Shown piece after piece: positions 36,888 to 45,885 of a stretch of DNA of 64,000 nt (positions are counted from its first letter, which is position 1; each line of letters starts with the position of its first letter). The position numbers and the translations under genes are program-made. The stretch spans positions 346,715 to 410,714 of the forward strand of contig NZ_WTVA01000003.1 in the NCBI RefSeq assembly GCF_009882935.1. The letters run 5' to 3'. The notes beneath the pieces are model-generated. The model was not told the origin of the DNA and searched no databases. It was given only the letters and a program-made list of their open reading frames with translations. The DNA is from Sneathiella chungangensis (GTDB lineage: Bacteria; Pseudomonadota; Alphaproteobacteria; Sneathiellales; Sneathiellaceae).

Positions 36888-37802
36888 ATGAAGGGATTTC
36901 GTGGAATAACCCGGGCGGGAAGCTGGGTTTTGGTAGCCGGGTTGCTGATGTTGAGCGCTGCATCGCTCCGGGCGGAGACCGTCACTATCCGGGATTTCGA
37001 TGAATTCGCCGACTTTTTCGACCGCAATGGCTATTCCATTCAGAAATGGAAGGCGCGCGAGCAGGACGTGCCGCCCTATGTCATTCTCGACATCCCGGAG
37101 GAATGGCGGAAGAAGGTCGCGCCGGAATTGCCGGTTGCCGAGAAGAAACGGACATTCCTGCGCCTGACGATCCCGCTTGCCTTCGTTGCCAATCACGCGC
37201 TTCGCCATGACCGCGAGAAGCTTGAGCAGATCCGGAAGGAGTTGCAGGCGGGCCAGACACTATCGCCACATGACGAAGCCTGGCTGAAACAGCAGGCGGC
37301 GGACTACGCACTCGCCAGCCATTCCCTCAACGATGAATTCTGGGCCGAGATGGCGCGGCGGATGGATGTGGTGCCGCCCTCGCTTATCGTCGCGCAGATG
37401 GTTGAGGAGAGCGGCTGGGGCACGTCGCGCTTTGCGGCGGAGGGAAACGCCCTGTTCGGGCAATGGAGCTACAAGGGCGGCATCAAGCCAGAGGAGCAGC
37501 GCAAGGCCAAGGGCGACTACCGTATCGAGGCGTTCAAGACGCCGCTCGATTCCGTCCGGGCCTATATGCTCAATCTCAATTCGCATGATGCCTATAAGGG
37601 CTTCAGGGAGCGTCGCGCGGCGATCCGGGCTGACGGCAAGCCGGTTACCGGCCCCGATCTCGTCGATACCCTGATCGCCTATTCGGAACGGCGGGAGGCC
37701 TATGTGCGGATTATCTCGGAAATCATGGAGCGTAACGGCCTTCCGCCGCTCGATCATGCGCAGATCGCCGCAAAGAAGGTCACCTATCTGGAGCTGGAAT
37801 AA
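36888..37802 (+). CDS. Bax-like N-acetylglucosaminidase-domain protein
   Basis: A 304-residue envelope protein. Residues about 1-30 form a signal peptide or anchor (hydrophobic segment ending L-R-A). The C-terminal half is a glucosaminidase/FlgJ-like domain, with E-E-S-G-W-G-T-S-R-F near residues 175-184 supplying the catalytic glutamate and N-A-L-F-G-Q-W following. The arrangement matches Escherichia coli Bax, a peptidoglycan hydrolase of poorly known role. The start at 36888 follows a GGGGGG run 9 bases upstream; in-frame ATGs at 36849 and 36864 are less likely. It converges with the glycosyltransferase gene, 6 bases apart. Confidence 0.82.
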   Translation: MKGFRGITRAGSWVLVAGLLMLSAASLRAETVTIRDFDEFADFFDRNGYSIQKWKAREQDVPPYVILDIPEEWRKKVAPELPVAEKKRTFLRLTIPLAFVANHALRHDREKLEQIRKELQAGQTLSPHDEAWLKQQAADYALASHSLNDEFWAEMARRMDVVPPSLIVAQMVEESGWGTSRFAAEGNALFGQWSYKGGIKPEEQRKAKGDYRIEAFKTPLDSVRAYMLNLNSHDAYKGFRERRAAIRADGKPVTGPDLVDTLIAYSERREAYVRIISEIMERNGLPPLDHAQIAAKKVTYLELE

Positions 37803-37808
37803 AGTCCG

Positions 37809-39041
37809 TCAGTCCGATGCGGCAATGCGGGAACTTGACAGCGCGGCGCGCCGCCGGTCGACCGCGCGGAAGCGCAGCCGGACCAGCCGGTTGAGGTTCG
37901 TCAGGCCGTCGAGCAGGCCGGGAATGACAATCTCCGACGGTTTTTTCTGCTGCGACAGATGACGGAGCGCCGTCAGCATGGTGTCGCTCCCGCGCTCTCC
38001 GTCATCGACGAGGACACCGATGAGCCCGGCCTCGGCGGCGCGGGTCGCGCGGATATATTGTTCGAGCCGCGGCACTGTGCGCGGGATGATCAAGGCCCGC
38101 TTGTTCATCGAGAGAACCTCGCAGAAAGTATTGTAGCCGCCCATGGCGACCACGGCGGAGGCCTCCTGCATCAGGCTTTCCATATGGCTGTCGAAGGTGA
38201 CGGCGCGCACGCGCGGCAGTTTCTGGATGCGCTCGCGGAAGCTGGCGCGGGTCTCCGGCGGCATGAAGGGCCCGAGAACGAAGAGGGCGTTGAGCGGCGG
38301 CTGCCTGTTCCCCTCATAGGCGCGCAGGACCCAGTCGGTCAGGACGTCGCCGTCGCCGCCGCCGCCGACGGTCACCAGCACATAAGGCTCCGTCATCTCG
38401 CTCAGGATCGCCGGGTCCGACACTGACGGCGCCGTGCGCGGCAGATATCCTGTATAAGTGATCTTGCGCTTCACATTGGCTGGAATTTCGAGGCCGGTGA
38501 GCGGATTATAGATCTGCTTGACGCCGAAGATCCAGATATCGTCATAGATATCCTCAAGCGCCGGCAGTACGTTCTTGCGCCGCCATTCCGGGGCGAGCAG
38601 GGCGGGATCATCGAGGACGTCGCGCAGCCCGAGCACGAGATGCGTGCCGCGCTCCTTCAGCATCGCGAGCGTTTCCGTGACTTCGCCCTTCAGGCCGTAG
38701 GGTTCCTTGTCGACGATGAAGATGTCCGGATCGAAGGTTTCCGCCGTATGCTGGATGATGGAGGCGCGCATCGCCAGCGTCTGTTCGGTATTGATATGCA
38801 GGCTGAGCGACGTGTATTCGCCGTTGCGCAGCTTGATGATACCGGGGATGCGGACGAAATCGACCCGCGCCTTGAAATCGAAGCTGCCGATGATGGGCGA
38901 GCCCGACAGGATCAGCACGGACAGGTTCTGGTTCTGCTCGACCAGGGAATTGGCCATGACCATACAGCGTCTCAAATGACCGAGGCCAAAAGAGTCGTGA
39001 CTATAAATCAGGATGCGTCTCGCGCTCTCGCCCTCGTTCAT
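37809..39041 (-). CDS. MurG-like glycosyltransferase family protein
   Basis: A 410-residue GT-B-fold protein. The N-terminal H-D-S-F-G-L-G-H-L-R-R-C near residues 15-26 is the glycine/histidine loop of UDP-sugar glycosyltransferases. The C-terminal half has V-T-V-G-G-G-G-D-G near 230 and M-G-G-Y-N-T-F-C-E near 313, equivalent to the UDP-GlcNAc site of MurG-like enzymes. No membrane segment is obvious. The start at 39041 follows GAGGG; two ATGs lie just upstream. Acceptor and donor are unknown. The upstream region contains a GC hairpin in an AT-rich gap shared with the Flp pilus locus. Confidence 0.75.
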   Translation of the reverse strand: MNEGESARRILIYSHDSFGLGHLRRCMVMANSLVEQNQNLSVLILSGSPIIGSFDFKARVDFVRIPGIIKLRNGEYTSLSLHINTEQTLAMRASIIQHTAETFDPDIFIVDKEPYGLKGEVTETLAMLKERGTHLVLGLRDVLDDPALLAPEWRRKNVLPALEDIYDDIWIFGVKQIYNPLTGLEIPANVKRKITYTGYLPRTAPSVSDPAILSEMTEPYVLVTVGGGGDGDVLTDWVLRAYEGNRQPPLNALFVLGPFMPPETRASFRERIQKLPRVRAVTFDSHMESLMQEASAVVAMGGYNTFCEVLSMNKRALIIPRTVPRLEQYIRATRAAEAGLIGVLVDDGERGSDTMLTALRHLSQQKKPSEIVIPGLLDGLTNLNRLVRLRFRAVDRRRAALSSSRIAASD

Positions 39042-39653
39042 CGTCCACCCTCGCATACTCACCCCGCATATACGGGGTTCAACAAATCAATTCAACTTTA
39101 TATCCGCGATGGGTCGTTTTTGCACGAAGATTAGCGTGATGCTTTGATGTCGATCAAAAGCAGCCGGTTGTAAATGGCTCCCTTTGTAATTCGTCGCTCG
39201 GATGAAATGATTCTTCAAATCTATCTATACGAGGAAATTTCAATGGAATATATACACTTAATAATAGCTAAAAAATAAATATATACAGTTTAAAGGGTAT
39301 TTTGGTCGTCGTTAACCATAAAAAATAACACCATTAACTATATTTACTATAAATTTTAGATGACTCTCGAATAAATTTTATTTATATCCGAAAAAAACGA
39401 AGTTCTAAAATAACAGGAAAAATAAGATGTTATAAATATATTAGAAAATCATCTTTTAAAAAAGATGTTTTCAGTTGCGTGAATAGCAAAAAAAACAGGT
39501 TGAGGCACTCGAAACTATTGCACGCGCTATTGAATTAGTTGCATGGTAACGGGCGGTATTTGCCAAAATCTGGATTAATAACAAGTAATAGTAGTGTATC
39601 GGCGGATGTTCATCCGCGCAAACACGTCAATTCCTGAATGGAGGGGTCATCAA
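39042..39653. other. AT-rich non-coding region before the Flp pilus locus
   Basis: This 612-base gap has no plausible gene. It begins with a GC hairpin (ACCCCG/CGGGGT at 39061-39078) in the leader of the glycosyltransferase gene. Most of 39200-39600 is strikingly A/T-rich compared with the rest of the window. A hairpin with arms CATCTTTT/AAAAGATG at 39450-39467 lies inside it. The pilin promoter must be near its right end, but I cannot assign boxes. AT-rich upstream DNA of this kind can bind nucleoid proteins or act as an UP element; this is inference. Confidence 0.5.
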
Positions 39654-39839
39654 ATGAAATCAATATTACAGAGGCTAATTTCCGATGAAAGCGGCGTTAC
39701 GGCCGTTGAATATGCCTTGATGGCGGCGGCTGCGGCGGCAGTCGTCGGCGTTGCCGGGACGGCCTTTTACACGAAACTGCAAACCGCCTTCAACGCCATC
39801 GATCTGTCCGGATCGGGTGGCGGCGGCAGCACCAACTAA
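39654..39839 (+). CDS. Flp-family type IVb pilin
   Basis: A 61-residue prepilin, the major subunit of the tight-adherence pilus. A short leader K-S-I-L-Q-R-L-I-S-D-E-S-G precedes the processing site G|V-T-A-V-E-Y-A-L, with the glutamate at mature position 5 and tyrosine at 6 (the Flp motif). A hydrophobic stretch follows, ending in a Gly/Ser tail. The start at 39654 has GGAGGGG upstream; an in-frame ATG at 39594 lies in the leader. It is 63 bases before cpaA and is probably the most highly expressed gene of the locus. Confidence 0.95.
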   Translation: MKSILQRLISDESGVTAVEYALMAAAAAAVVGVAGTAFYTKLQTAFNAIDLSGSGGGGSTN

Positions 39840-39902
39840 CCGATAAATTTAACAGTGACTTCCGGTTCGGGTGCGTACCGCCCGCCGGAAGGAACGGGCA
39901 CC

Positions 39903-40400
39903 ATGACAGCAATTTATCCCCTGCTTGCCATATTTCTCCTATGGCTTGGCGCATATACCGACGTCACACGGCGGATCATCCGCAACTGGGTGTCGCTGGC
40001 GATATTGCTGTTGTTCGTCCTTTATGCGGTTTTCTCGAAAAATCCGATCGAACCGGCCGCTCACGTTCTGTGGGCGGCTGGTTTGTTTGCGCTCATGCTG
40101 GCGGGATTTGCCGCGGGCAAGGTCGGCGGCGGCGATGTCAAGCTGGCGACGGTCACGATGCTGTGGGCGGGACCGGAGGCAGGACCTGCCTTCCTGATTA
40201 TTACGGCGCTCGCCGGCGGGGTACTCGCGCTCATTACCGTCATACCGGCGATGCGGATGATCCAGGACTGGGCCCTGGCGCCCTTTTCCCGATATATGGA
40301 TCCCGCGGCCGCCCTGTCGGTGAAATCCGTTCCCTATGGCGTTGCCATCGCGGCGGGCGGCACGGTCGCCCTCTATGGCCGTTACCTGGCGGGGGCGTAA
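39903..40400 (+). CDS. cpaA: Flp prepilin peptidase (TadV/CpaA)
   Basis: A 165-residue A24-family aspartic protease that cleaves the Flp leader in the inner membrane. Catalytic aspartates lie in A-Y-T-D-V near residue 20 and G-G-G-D-V near 78. About four to five hydrophobic segments are visible. It is shorter than bifunctional PilD, as expected for TadV. The start at 39903 follows AAGGAA. Confidence 0.93.
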   Translation: MTAIYPLLAIFLLWLGAYTDVTRRIIRNWVSLAILLLFVLYAVFSKNPIEPAAHVLWAAGLFALMLAGFAAGKVGGGDVKLATVTMLWAGPEAGPAFLIITALAGGVLALITVIPAMRMIQDWALAPFSRYMDPAAALSVKSVPYGVAIAAGGTVALYGRYLAGA

Positions 40401-40403
40401 GCG

Positions 40404-41255
40404 ATGAAAAGCTTCATCTTCATTCTTCTCTCAGCCCTGTTTCTTGGCTCCGCCGCCTATCTTGGGAACATGTTCCTGCTTCGCGGAGAAGATGGCGGCT
40501 CCGCCGTTTCCGCAGCGGCGCCCGCGCCGAAAATCCTCGCCCTTCGCCTGACAACGGACGCGGGCGCCGGCGATATGCTGTCAAAAGGGATGGTCGAATG
40601 GCGACCGCTTGCGGAGGCGGGCGATCCGCGCCATTTTCTCACCGATGCGATGACCGCGCTTGATAAGCTGGAAGGGGCTGTCCTGACCCGCGCGGTCGGC
40701 AAGGGACAGTATCTCGAGGCAACCCATATCCTCCGGCCCGGCGAGCCGGGATATTTCAAGGCGCTGCTGGGCGAAGGGATGCGCGCCCGGCCCGTCGAGA
40801 TCGGCAATCTCGACAAATTCGCGGCGCTTCGTCCGGGCGACCGGGTCGATCTCACGCTCACCTACAGGGTGCCGAGTCAGGCGCCAAAGGCAGGGGAGAC
40901 CGCCGTGCGGACCCTGCTTGAGAATGCCCGCGTCATCGAGGTGCAGGGCACCGGTGGGCCGGGAGACACCGGGGTGAAACCGGCGCGCCGGTCGCTGGTT
41001 CTCGCGCTGTTGCCAGCGGATGTCGAGCGGGTCTCGCTTGCCGAGGCGATTGGCGATCTGAGCATTGCCCTTGCCGGCAGCGGACCGGAGGCGAAAAGCG
41101 GAAGTTCAATCCAACCCGTTGCCTTTTCCGCAAGCGATCTGTTCCCCGATCTCAAGCCGCTCCCCGTTCCGGTCGTCGATGATGGCGCGCGCGCCGTCCG
41201 AATCATGCGCGGCGGCGAGATCACCGTGCAGACGCTCAACGACGGGAGGGATTGA
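40404..41255 (+). CDS. cpaB: Flp pilus assembly protein CpaB (RcpC)
   Basis: A 283-residue protein with an N-terminal membrane anchor (residues 1-25) and a SAF-type domain around residues 50-130, containing G-D-R-V-D-L-T near residue 151. The family is periplasmic and assists the pilus secretin. It starts three bases after the cpaA stop. Confidence 0.9.
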   Translation: MKSFIFILLSALFLGSAAYLGNMFLLRGEDGGSAVSAAAPAPKILALRLTTDAGAGDMLSKGMVEWRPLAEAGDPRHFLTDAMTALDKLEGAVLTRAVGKGQYLEATHILRPGEPGYFKALLGEGMRARPVEIGNLDKFAALRPGDRVDLTLTYRVPSQAPKAGETAVRTLLENARVIEVQGTGGPGDTGVKPARRSLVLALLPADVERVSLAEAIGDLSIALAGSGPEAKSGSSIQPVAFSASDLFPDLKPLPVPVVDDGARAVRIMRGGEITVQTLNDGRD

Positions 41256-41259
41256 GATC

Positions 41260-42663
41260 ATGCGGCTTCTCGTCCGGCGTTTGGGATATCTGGTCATGCT
41301 GCTGGCGGTACTCCTTCTCTTGTCGCCGCCTAAAGTCAACGCCCGCGAGACGGAGGCATCGGCACGCCTCTCGCTGGAGGTCAATCAGGGCCGTCTCTTT
41401 CCGCTGACCGTTCCGGTCACCGAGGTCCTGGTCACCAATCCCGAGATTGCCGATATCCAGCTGACCGCTTCGAACGGGCTGTTCGTCTATGGCAAGGCGC
41501 CGGGGCGGACCCATGTCATGGCCCTTGGCGCGGGCGGCGAAATTGCCTTCGACCAGTCCGTGACGGTCACCCGCGATCTTGAGGTGATTTCAGAACTCCT
41601 CACCGAACAGTTCCCCGAAAGCAACCTGACGGTCCAGTCAACCCCGGGCCGGCTTATCCTGTCGGGCTATGCCACATCGCCGGTGCAGGCAGAGCAAATC
41701 ATCTCCGTCGCCCGCGGTTTTCTTGGCGAGAAAGAGGAAATCGTCAACCGCATGGAGATGCTCGCGCCCTCGCAGGTGAATATCCGCGTCCGCATCGTCG
41801 AGATGAACCGGGAGGCATCGAAAAACCTCGGCATCAACTGGGATGTGCTGCTTAATCCGGGATCGCTCGCCATCGGGCTGATCACTAACCGCTGGCCGGC
41901 GGTCATCGGCAACCAGCTATTCCCAAGCTCGGCGAACAGCGGCACGGGAAGCAGCGGGCTTCTCGGCTACCGCGGGAGTGACGGATCCGCCTCCCTTATC
42001 ATCGATGCGCTGGCCGAGGAAAATCTGCTCACCATCCTGGCCGAGCCCAATCTGACCTCGCGCTCTGGTGAGACGGCAAGCTTCTTTGCCGGCGGCGAGT
42101 TCCCGATCCCGGTATCCGCGACCGACGAGCAGGTCACCATCGAGTTCAAGAAATTCGGCGTCATTCTCGATATCACGCCAACGGTGCTCTCGGATCAGCG
42201 GATCAGCATCCATATCCGCCCCGAGGTGAGCGAGATTTCCGAGATCGGCGCGGTCGTCGTCAATAATTTCCAGATCCCAGGCATCGCCGTCCGCCGGACG
42301 GAGGCGACCATCGAGCTTGCCAGTGGGCAGAGCTTCGCCGTTGCCGGATTGCTGCAGAACCAGACCCGCAATCTGGTGAACGAGGTGCCCTGGCTCGCCG
42401 ATCTTGCGGTGCTCGGCCCGTTGTTCCGCTCGACCCGCTATCAGAACCGCGAGACGGAACTCGTCATCATCGCGACGGCGAATATCGTCGCGCCGCGCGA
42501 CAATGTTGCCTTTACTAATCCTCTGAAAAACTACCGGCCGACGGATATGGCGGCGAAACTGACGACGGGCCGGCTGGCCGAGCCCATGCTCGCCCCGGAA
42601 ATCCCGTCAAGCCTCGGTCAGGAGGGGCTGACGCTCAAGGGCCCGGTGGGGTATATTTACTGA
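41260..42663 (+). CDS. cpaC: Flp pilus outer-membrane secretin CpaC (RcpA)
   Basis: A 467-residue secretin. A signal peptide spans residues about 1-28. A pilus N-domain (V-L-V-T-N-P-E-I-A-D-I) is near residue 60, and a BON-like repeat with I-L-S-G-Y near 130. The C-terminal secretin core has V-P-W-L-A-D near 380 and L-G-P-L-F-R-S near 388. It forms the outer-membrane pore for the pilus. GGAGGG lies 9 bases before the ATG at 41260. Its stop overlaps the cpaD start by one base. Confidence 0.95.
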   Translation: MRLLVRRLGYLVMLLAVLLLLSPPKVNARETEASARLSLEVNQGRLFPLTVPVTEVLVTNPEIADIQLTASNGLFVYGKAPGRTHVMALGAGGEIAFDQSVTVTRDLEVISELLTEQFPESNLTVQSTPGRLILSGYATSPVQAEQIISVARGFLGEKEEIVNRMEMLAPSQVNIRVRIVEMNREASKNLGINWDVLLNPGSLAIGLITNRWPAVIGNQLFPSSANSGTGSSGLLGYRGSDGSASLIIDALAEENLLTILAEPNLTSRSGETASFFAGGEFPIPVSATDEQVTIEFKKFGVILDITPTVLSDQRISIHIRPEVSEISEIGAVVVNNFQIPGIAVRRTEATIELASGQSFAVAGLLQNQTRNLVNEVPWLADLAVLGPLFRSTRYQNRETELVIIATANIVAPRDNVAFTNPLKNYRPTDMAAKLTTGRLAEPMLAPEIPSSLGQEGLTLKGPVGYIY

Positions 42664-43289
42664 TGTGGCGGCCCGCCCGATATATAAGAACCGCCGCGCT
42701 GTTGCTGCTTGCCTCAATGCTCGGCGGATGCCTTGGCGGCGAGACGCCGGAGACGTTGCCGGGAGATCTTGGGCGAAACCATATCGAGAGCAAAAGCTAT
42801 CTTGTCTCCTTTCATGAAAGCGGGACCGGAGAGGCGGTCACGCGGGACGGGCGCCCGCTTGTCGATTTCCTGACTGACCTCACGCGCGATCCGCCGGGAT
42901 ATGTCAGCCTGCAACCGGTCGGCGACGCCCTTCCGTCGGACAGGCTTCTCGATATCCTCTCGCGATCCGGCCTCATGGGGGTCAGTTCGGTCGGGCTTCT
43001 GGCCCCGGCTGCCGGATCGGATCGCCTTCTGGATATCGAGGTGACCTATTATTTCTACCGCCTTGCCGATTGCGGCGTCGACCTCTCCTATCGCAAGCTC
43101 GATCATATGGCGATGACGTCGCCCGGTTTCGGCTGCGCTGTTGAACGTAACCGGATGCTGAGCCTCGCGCGCCCCACCGACTGGTACGGGGGGCGCCGCC
43201 TCGCGCCGCCACTGGCGCAGATGGACGCCAAGGCCGTGACGACGCTTCATGACCGCGCGCCGGTCGCCTTTCCTCCGGCGGACCGATAG
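42663..43289 (+). CDS. cpaD: Flp pilus biogenesis lipoprotein CpaD
   Basis: A 208-residue lipoprotein. The lipobox L-G-G-C places the lipidated cysteine at residue 23. The mature protein shows the CpaD-type D-C-G-V-D near 138 and a G-F-G-C-A-V near 156, followed by D-W-Y-G-G-R-R-L-A-P-P. CpaD is thought to assist the secretin. It is the most divergent member of the locus, but position and motifs agree. Confidence 0.9.
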   Translation: MWRPARYIRTAALLLLASMLGGCLGGETPETLPGDLGRNHIESKSYLVSFHESGTGEAVTRDGRPLVDFLTDLTRDPPGYVSLQPVGDALPSDRLLDILSRSGLMGVSSVGLLAPAAGSDRLLDIEVTYYFYRLADCGVDLSYRKLDHMAMTSPGFGCAVERNRMLSLARPTDWYGGRRLAPPLAQMDAKAVTTLHDRAPVAFPPADR

Positions 43290-43304
43290 ACGAAAGAGGT
43301 GAAG

Positions 43305-44531
43305 ATGGCCGAGAAACCGCAGCCCGAGATTGTCACTTTCCCGACTACGGACAATAAAACCCTCGGCGCGGCGGCCTATGTCGCGGACCGGAAAACCGAG
43401 GCGCTGCTGCGCGACCTGCTGCCGAAATGGGGGTATGGCAACGCGCAGATCGGGCGCGGCGGCATTCGCGACGCGATCCGGGACTATGCGAAACAAGCCA
43501 TGCCGGACGTGCTGATCGTCGATATATCCGGCGTGTCGCTGCCGCTGTCCGATCTTCAGGAGCTGGCGAATATCTGTCCGCCACGGGTCCATGTCGTGGT
43601 GCTCGGTGATCGGGATAATGTCGGCCTGTACCGCGATCTGATCGATATCGGCGTCACCGATTATCTTGTCAAGCCGGTGCCGTCCGATCTTCTCTACCGG
43701 GCGGTGGCGAGGGCAAGCGGGCGGCTGGCGGCGCGTAGCGCGGAACCGAGGACCGGCAAGACGGTGGCGGTCTATGGTGTGCGCGGCGGGGCCGGCGCGA
43801 CGACGGCGGTTTTCAATACCGGCTGGCTGCTCGCCAATACCTTCAACCGCCATGTCATGCTCGCCGATCTGAACCTGGCGAACGGGTCCCTCGCGCTTGA
43901 AATGGGGCTGGAGCCCGCCTCCGGGCTTGCCGAACTGCTCACCACGCCGGAGCGGATCGACAATGTCGTCGTTGACCGCGCCACCCTGGAGGCCGAGGAG
44001 AAACTGAAAGTTCTTGCCTCCGAAGTCGAGCTTGGCCGCGATGAAAGCTATGATGAGGCCGCCGTCGCCCGCCTGATGACCCATCTGCGCAGCCGCTACC
44101 ACTTCATCCTGCAGGATATCGACCGCTCCCGGCCGGCGGTTGCGATGTCGATCCTTAAAAAGGCCGATGTGCGCATTCTGGTCATGGATGCGACCCTTGC
44201 CGCCGTGCGCGACTGCGCCCGCCTTCTCAGGTTCCTTGGTGAGGCGGACGAAAGCCGGGAGGTCATCATCGTTCTCAACCGTGCCCGGTCGCGCGGGGCG
44301 GGGGAGGTGCCGATGGACAGGATGACCCGCTTTATCGGCCGCCCCATCGATATCGTCATCCCGTTCGAGAAGAAAAAGCTCGCGGTTGCCAGCCTGAACG
44401 GCGCGCCGGTCGTGCGGGAAAAGGCGGCGATCACCGACGCCTATATTCGTCTTGCCGGCATGCTGGTCGGGCAGAAGGAGGGGGCGAAACGGTACCGGTC
44501 GGGCTGGTTTTCCTTCTTGAGGGGACGCTGA
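43305..44531 (+). CDS. cpaE: Pilus assembly protein CpaE/TadZ (ParA-like)
   Basis: A 408-residue protein. Residues about 1-140 are an atypical receiver-like domain; the rest is a ParA/MinD-type ATPase fold. The nucleotide loop reads G-G-A-G-A-T-T near residues 162-168, lacking the standard P-loop lysine, a deviation known in TadZ proteins. TadZ localises the pilus machine, often at the cell pole. The start at 43305 follows AGAGG; an in-frame GTG two codons upstream is possible. Confidence 0.92.
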   Translation: MAEKPQPEIVTFPTTDNKTLGAAAYVADRKTEALLRDLLPKWGYGNAQIGRGGIRDAIRDYAKQAMPDVLIVDISGVSLPLSDLQELANICPPRVHVVVLGDRDNVGLYRDLIDIGVTDYLVKPVPSDLLYRAVARASGRLAARSAEPRTGKTVAVYGVRGGAGATTAVFNTGWLLANTFNRHVMLADLNLANGSLALEMGLEPASGLAELLTTPERIDNVVVDRATLEAEEKLKVLASEVELGRDESYDEAAVARLMTHLRSRYHFILQDIDRSRPAVAMSILKKADVRILVMDATLAAVRDCARLLRFLGEADESREVIIVLNRARSRGAGEVPMDRMTRFIGRPIDIVIPFEKKKLAVASLNGAPVVREKAAITDAYIRLAGMLVGQKEGAKRYRSGWFSFLRGR

Positions 44532-44532
44532 G

Positions 44533-45885
44533 ATGTTCGGCCGGAAATCCGAAGACGGGAGTTTTACGGGCCTTGCCGAGGAGGCGGATCAATATGTGCC
44601 GCCGGCCGCGAAACCCCGAAAGGCGCCGGTGGCGCCCCCGGACCTGGTCGAGCGCGTGCGCAAGCAGTTTTTCAACCGGATCGATCCCACGGCCGCCTCG
44701 ACCATGCCGCCCGAGCAGCTCTCGCTTCGGATCACTGAGGCGGTTTCGAAAATCGTCGATGAGGAAAGGCTCCAGGTCAACTGGGTGGAACAGAGCGCCA
44801 TCGCCCGCGAGCTGTTCGACGATATCGTCGGCATCGGACCGATTGAGGCGCTTCTTTCCGACCCGAAGGTGACGGATATTCTCGTGAACGGTGCCGACAC
44901 GGTCTATGTGGAGCGGGGTGGCCGGCTCGAGCTGACGGACTACAAGTTCCGCGATGACGATCATGTGCTGGAGGTCGCGCGCCGGATTGCCGCCTCGGTC
45001 GGCCGCCGGGTCGATGAGGCCAACCCCATGGTCGATGCGCGCCTGAAGGATGGCAGCCGTGTCAATGTGATCGCGCCGCCGCTCTCCGTTTACGGCACCA
45101 TCATCTCGATCCGTAAATTCGCCAAGGACAAGATGGGCCTGGACGAGCTCTGCGCGGGCGGGTCTTTTTCCTCGCAGATGCGCGGGTTTCTCACCATCGC
45201 CGCCCGCTGCCGCCTCAATATCCTCATTTCCGGGGGCACCGGTTCAGGCAAGACGACGCTGCTCAACGCGCTGTCGGGCCTGATCGACGAGAACGAGCGC
45301 ATCGTCACGATCGAGGATGCCGCCGAGATCGCCCTGCAACGGCCGCATGTGGTGAGCCTTGAGACGCGGCAGCGCAATACGGAGGGAACGGGGGAGGTGT
45401 CGCAGCGCGATCTCCTGCGCAACAGCCTGCGCATGCGGCCCGATCGCATCATCATCGGCGAGGTGCGCGGCGCCGAGGTTTATGACATGCTGCAGGCGAT
45501 GAACACCGGGCATGACGGATCGATGTCGACGATCCATGCCAACAGCGCGCGCGATGCGCTTCTGCGGCTCGAAAACCTGATGCTCTCCTCGCTTGCCAAT
45601 TACCAGAGCCGCGGCGCGCGTCAGCAGATCGCCAGCGCCCTTGATCTCGTCATCCATGTCGAACGCGGGGCGAGCGGCCGGCGGTTTATCCGCACGATCT
45701 CCGAGATCGTCGCGATGGAGGCGGATGTCATCACCAGCCAGACGCTGTTCGATTTTGCCGGGGAGATGGAGGCCGGGGAGGGCCCGGATTCCGCCTTCCG
45801 CTATTCCGGCGCCCGCCCGCATTTCGAGGAAAAGGTGGCCCGTTTCGGGTTGCTCGCGGAGCTGCGGGAGGTGTTGCGGTCATGA
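44533..45885 (+). CDS. cpaF: Pilus assembly ATPase CpaF (TadA)
   Basis: A 450-residue secretion ATPase of the VirB11/TadA group that powers pilus extension, and in some species retraction. Walker A is G-G-T-G-S-G-K-T-T near residues 234-242. Downstream are I-E-D-A-A-E (Asp box), G-E-V-R-G-A-E (Walker B region) near 313 and T-I-H-A-N-S (His box) near 332. It starts one base after the cpaE stop and overlaps tadB by ATGA. Confidence 0.96.
   Translation: MFGRKSEDGSFTGLAEEADQYVPPAAKPRKAPVAPPDLVERVRKQFFNRIDPTAASTMPPEQLSLRITEAVSKIVDEERLQVNWVEQSAIARELFDDIVGIGPIEALLSDPKVTDILVNGADTVYVERGGRLELTDYKFRDDDHVLEVARRIAASVGRRVDEANPMVDARLKDGSRVNVIAPPLSVYGTIISIRKFAKDKMGLDELCAGGSFSSQMRGFLTIAARCRLNILISGGTGSGKTTLLNALSGLIDENERIVTIEDAAEIALQRPHVVSLETRQRNTEGTGEVSQRDLLRNSLRMRPDRIIIGEVRGAEVYDMLQAMNTGHDGSMSTIHANSARDALLRLENLMLSSLANYQSRGARQQIASALDLVIHVERGASGRRFIRTISEIVAMEADVITSQTLFDFAGEMEAGEGPDSAFRYSGARPHFEEKVARFGLLAELREVLRS

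Noticed and set aside
39594-39653. Longer Flp pilin start at 39594
   Set aside because: The added residues do not fit a pilin leader, while the ATG at 39654 has a strong GGAGGGG site.
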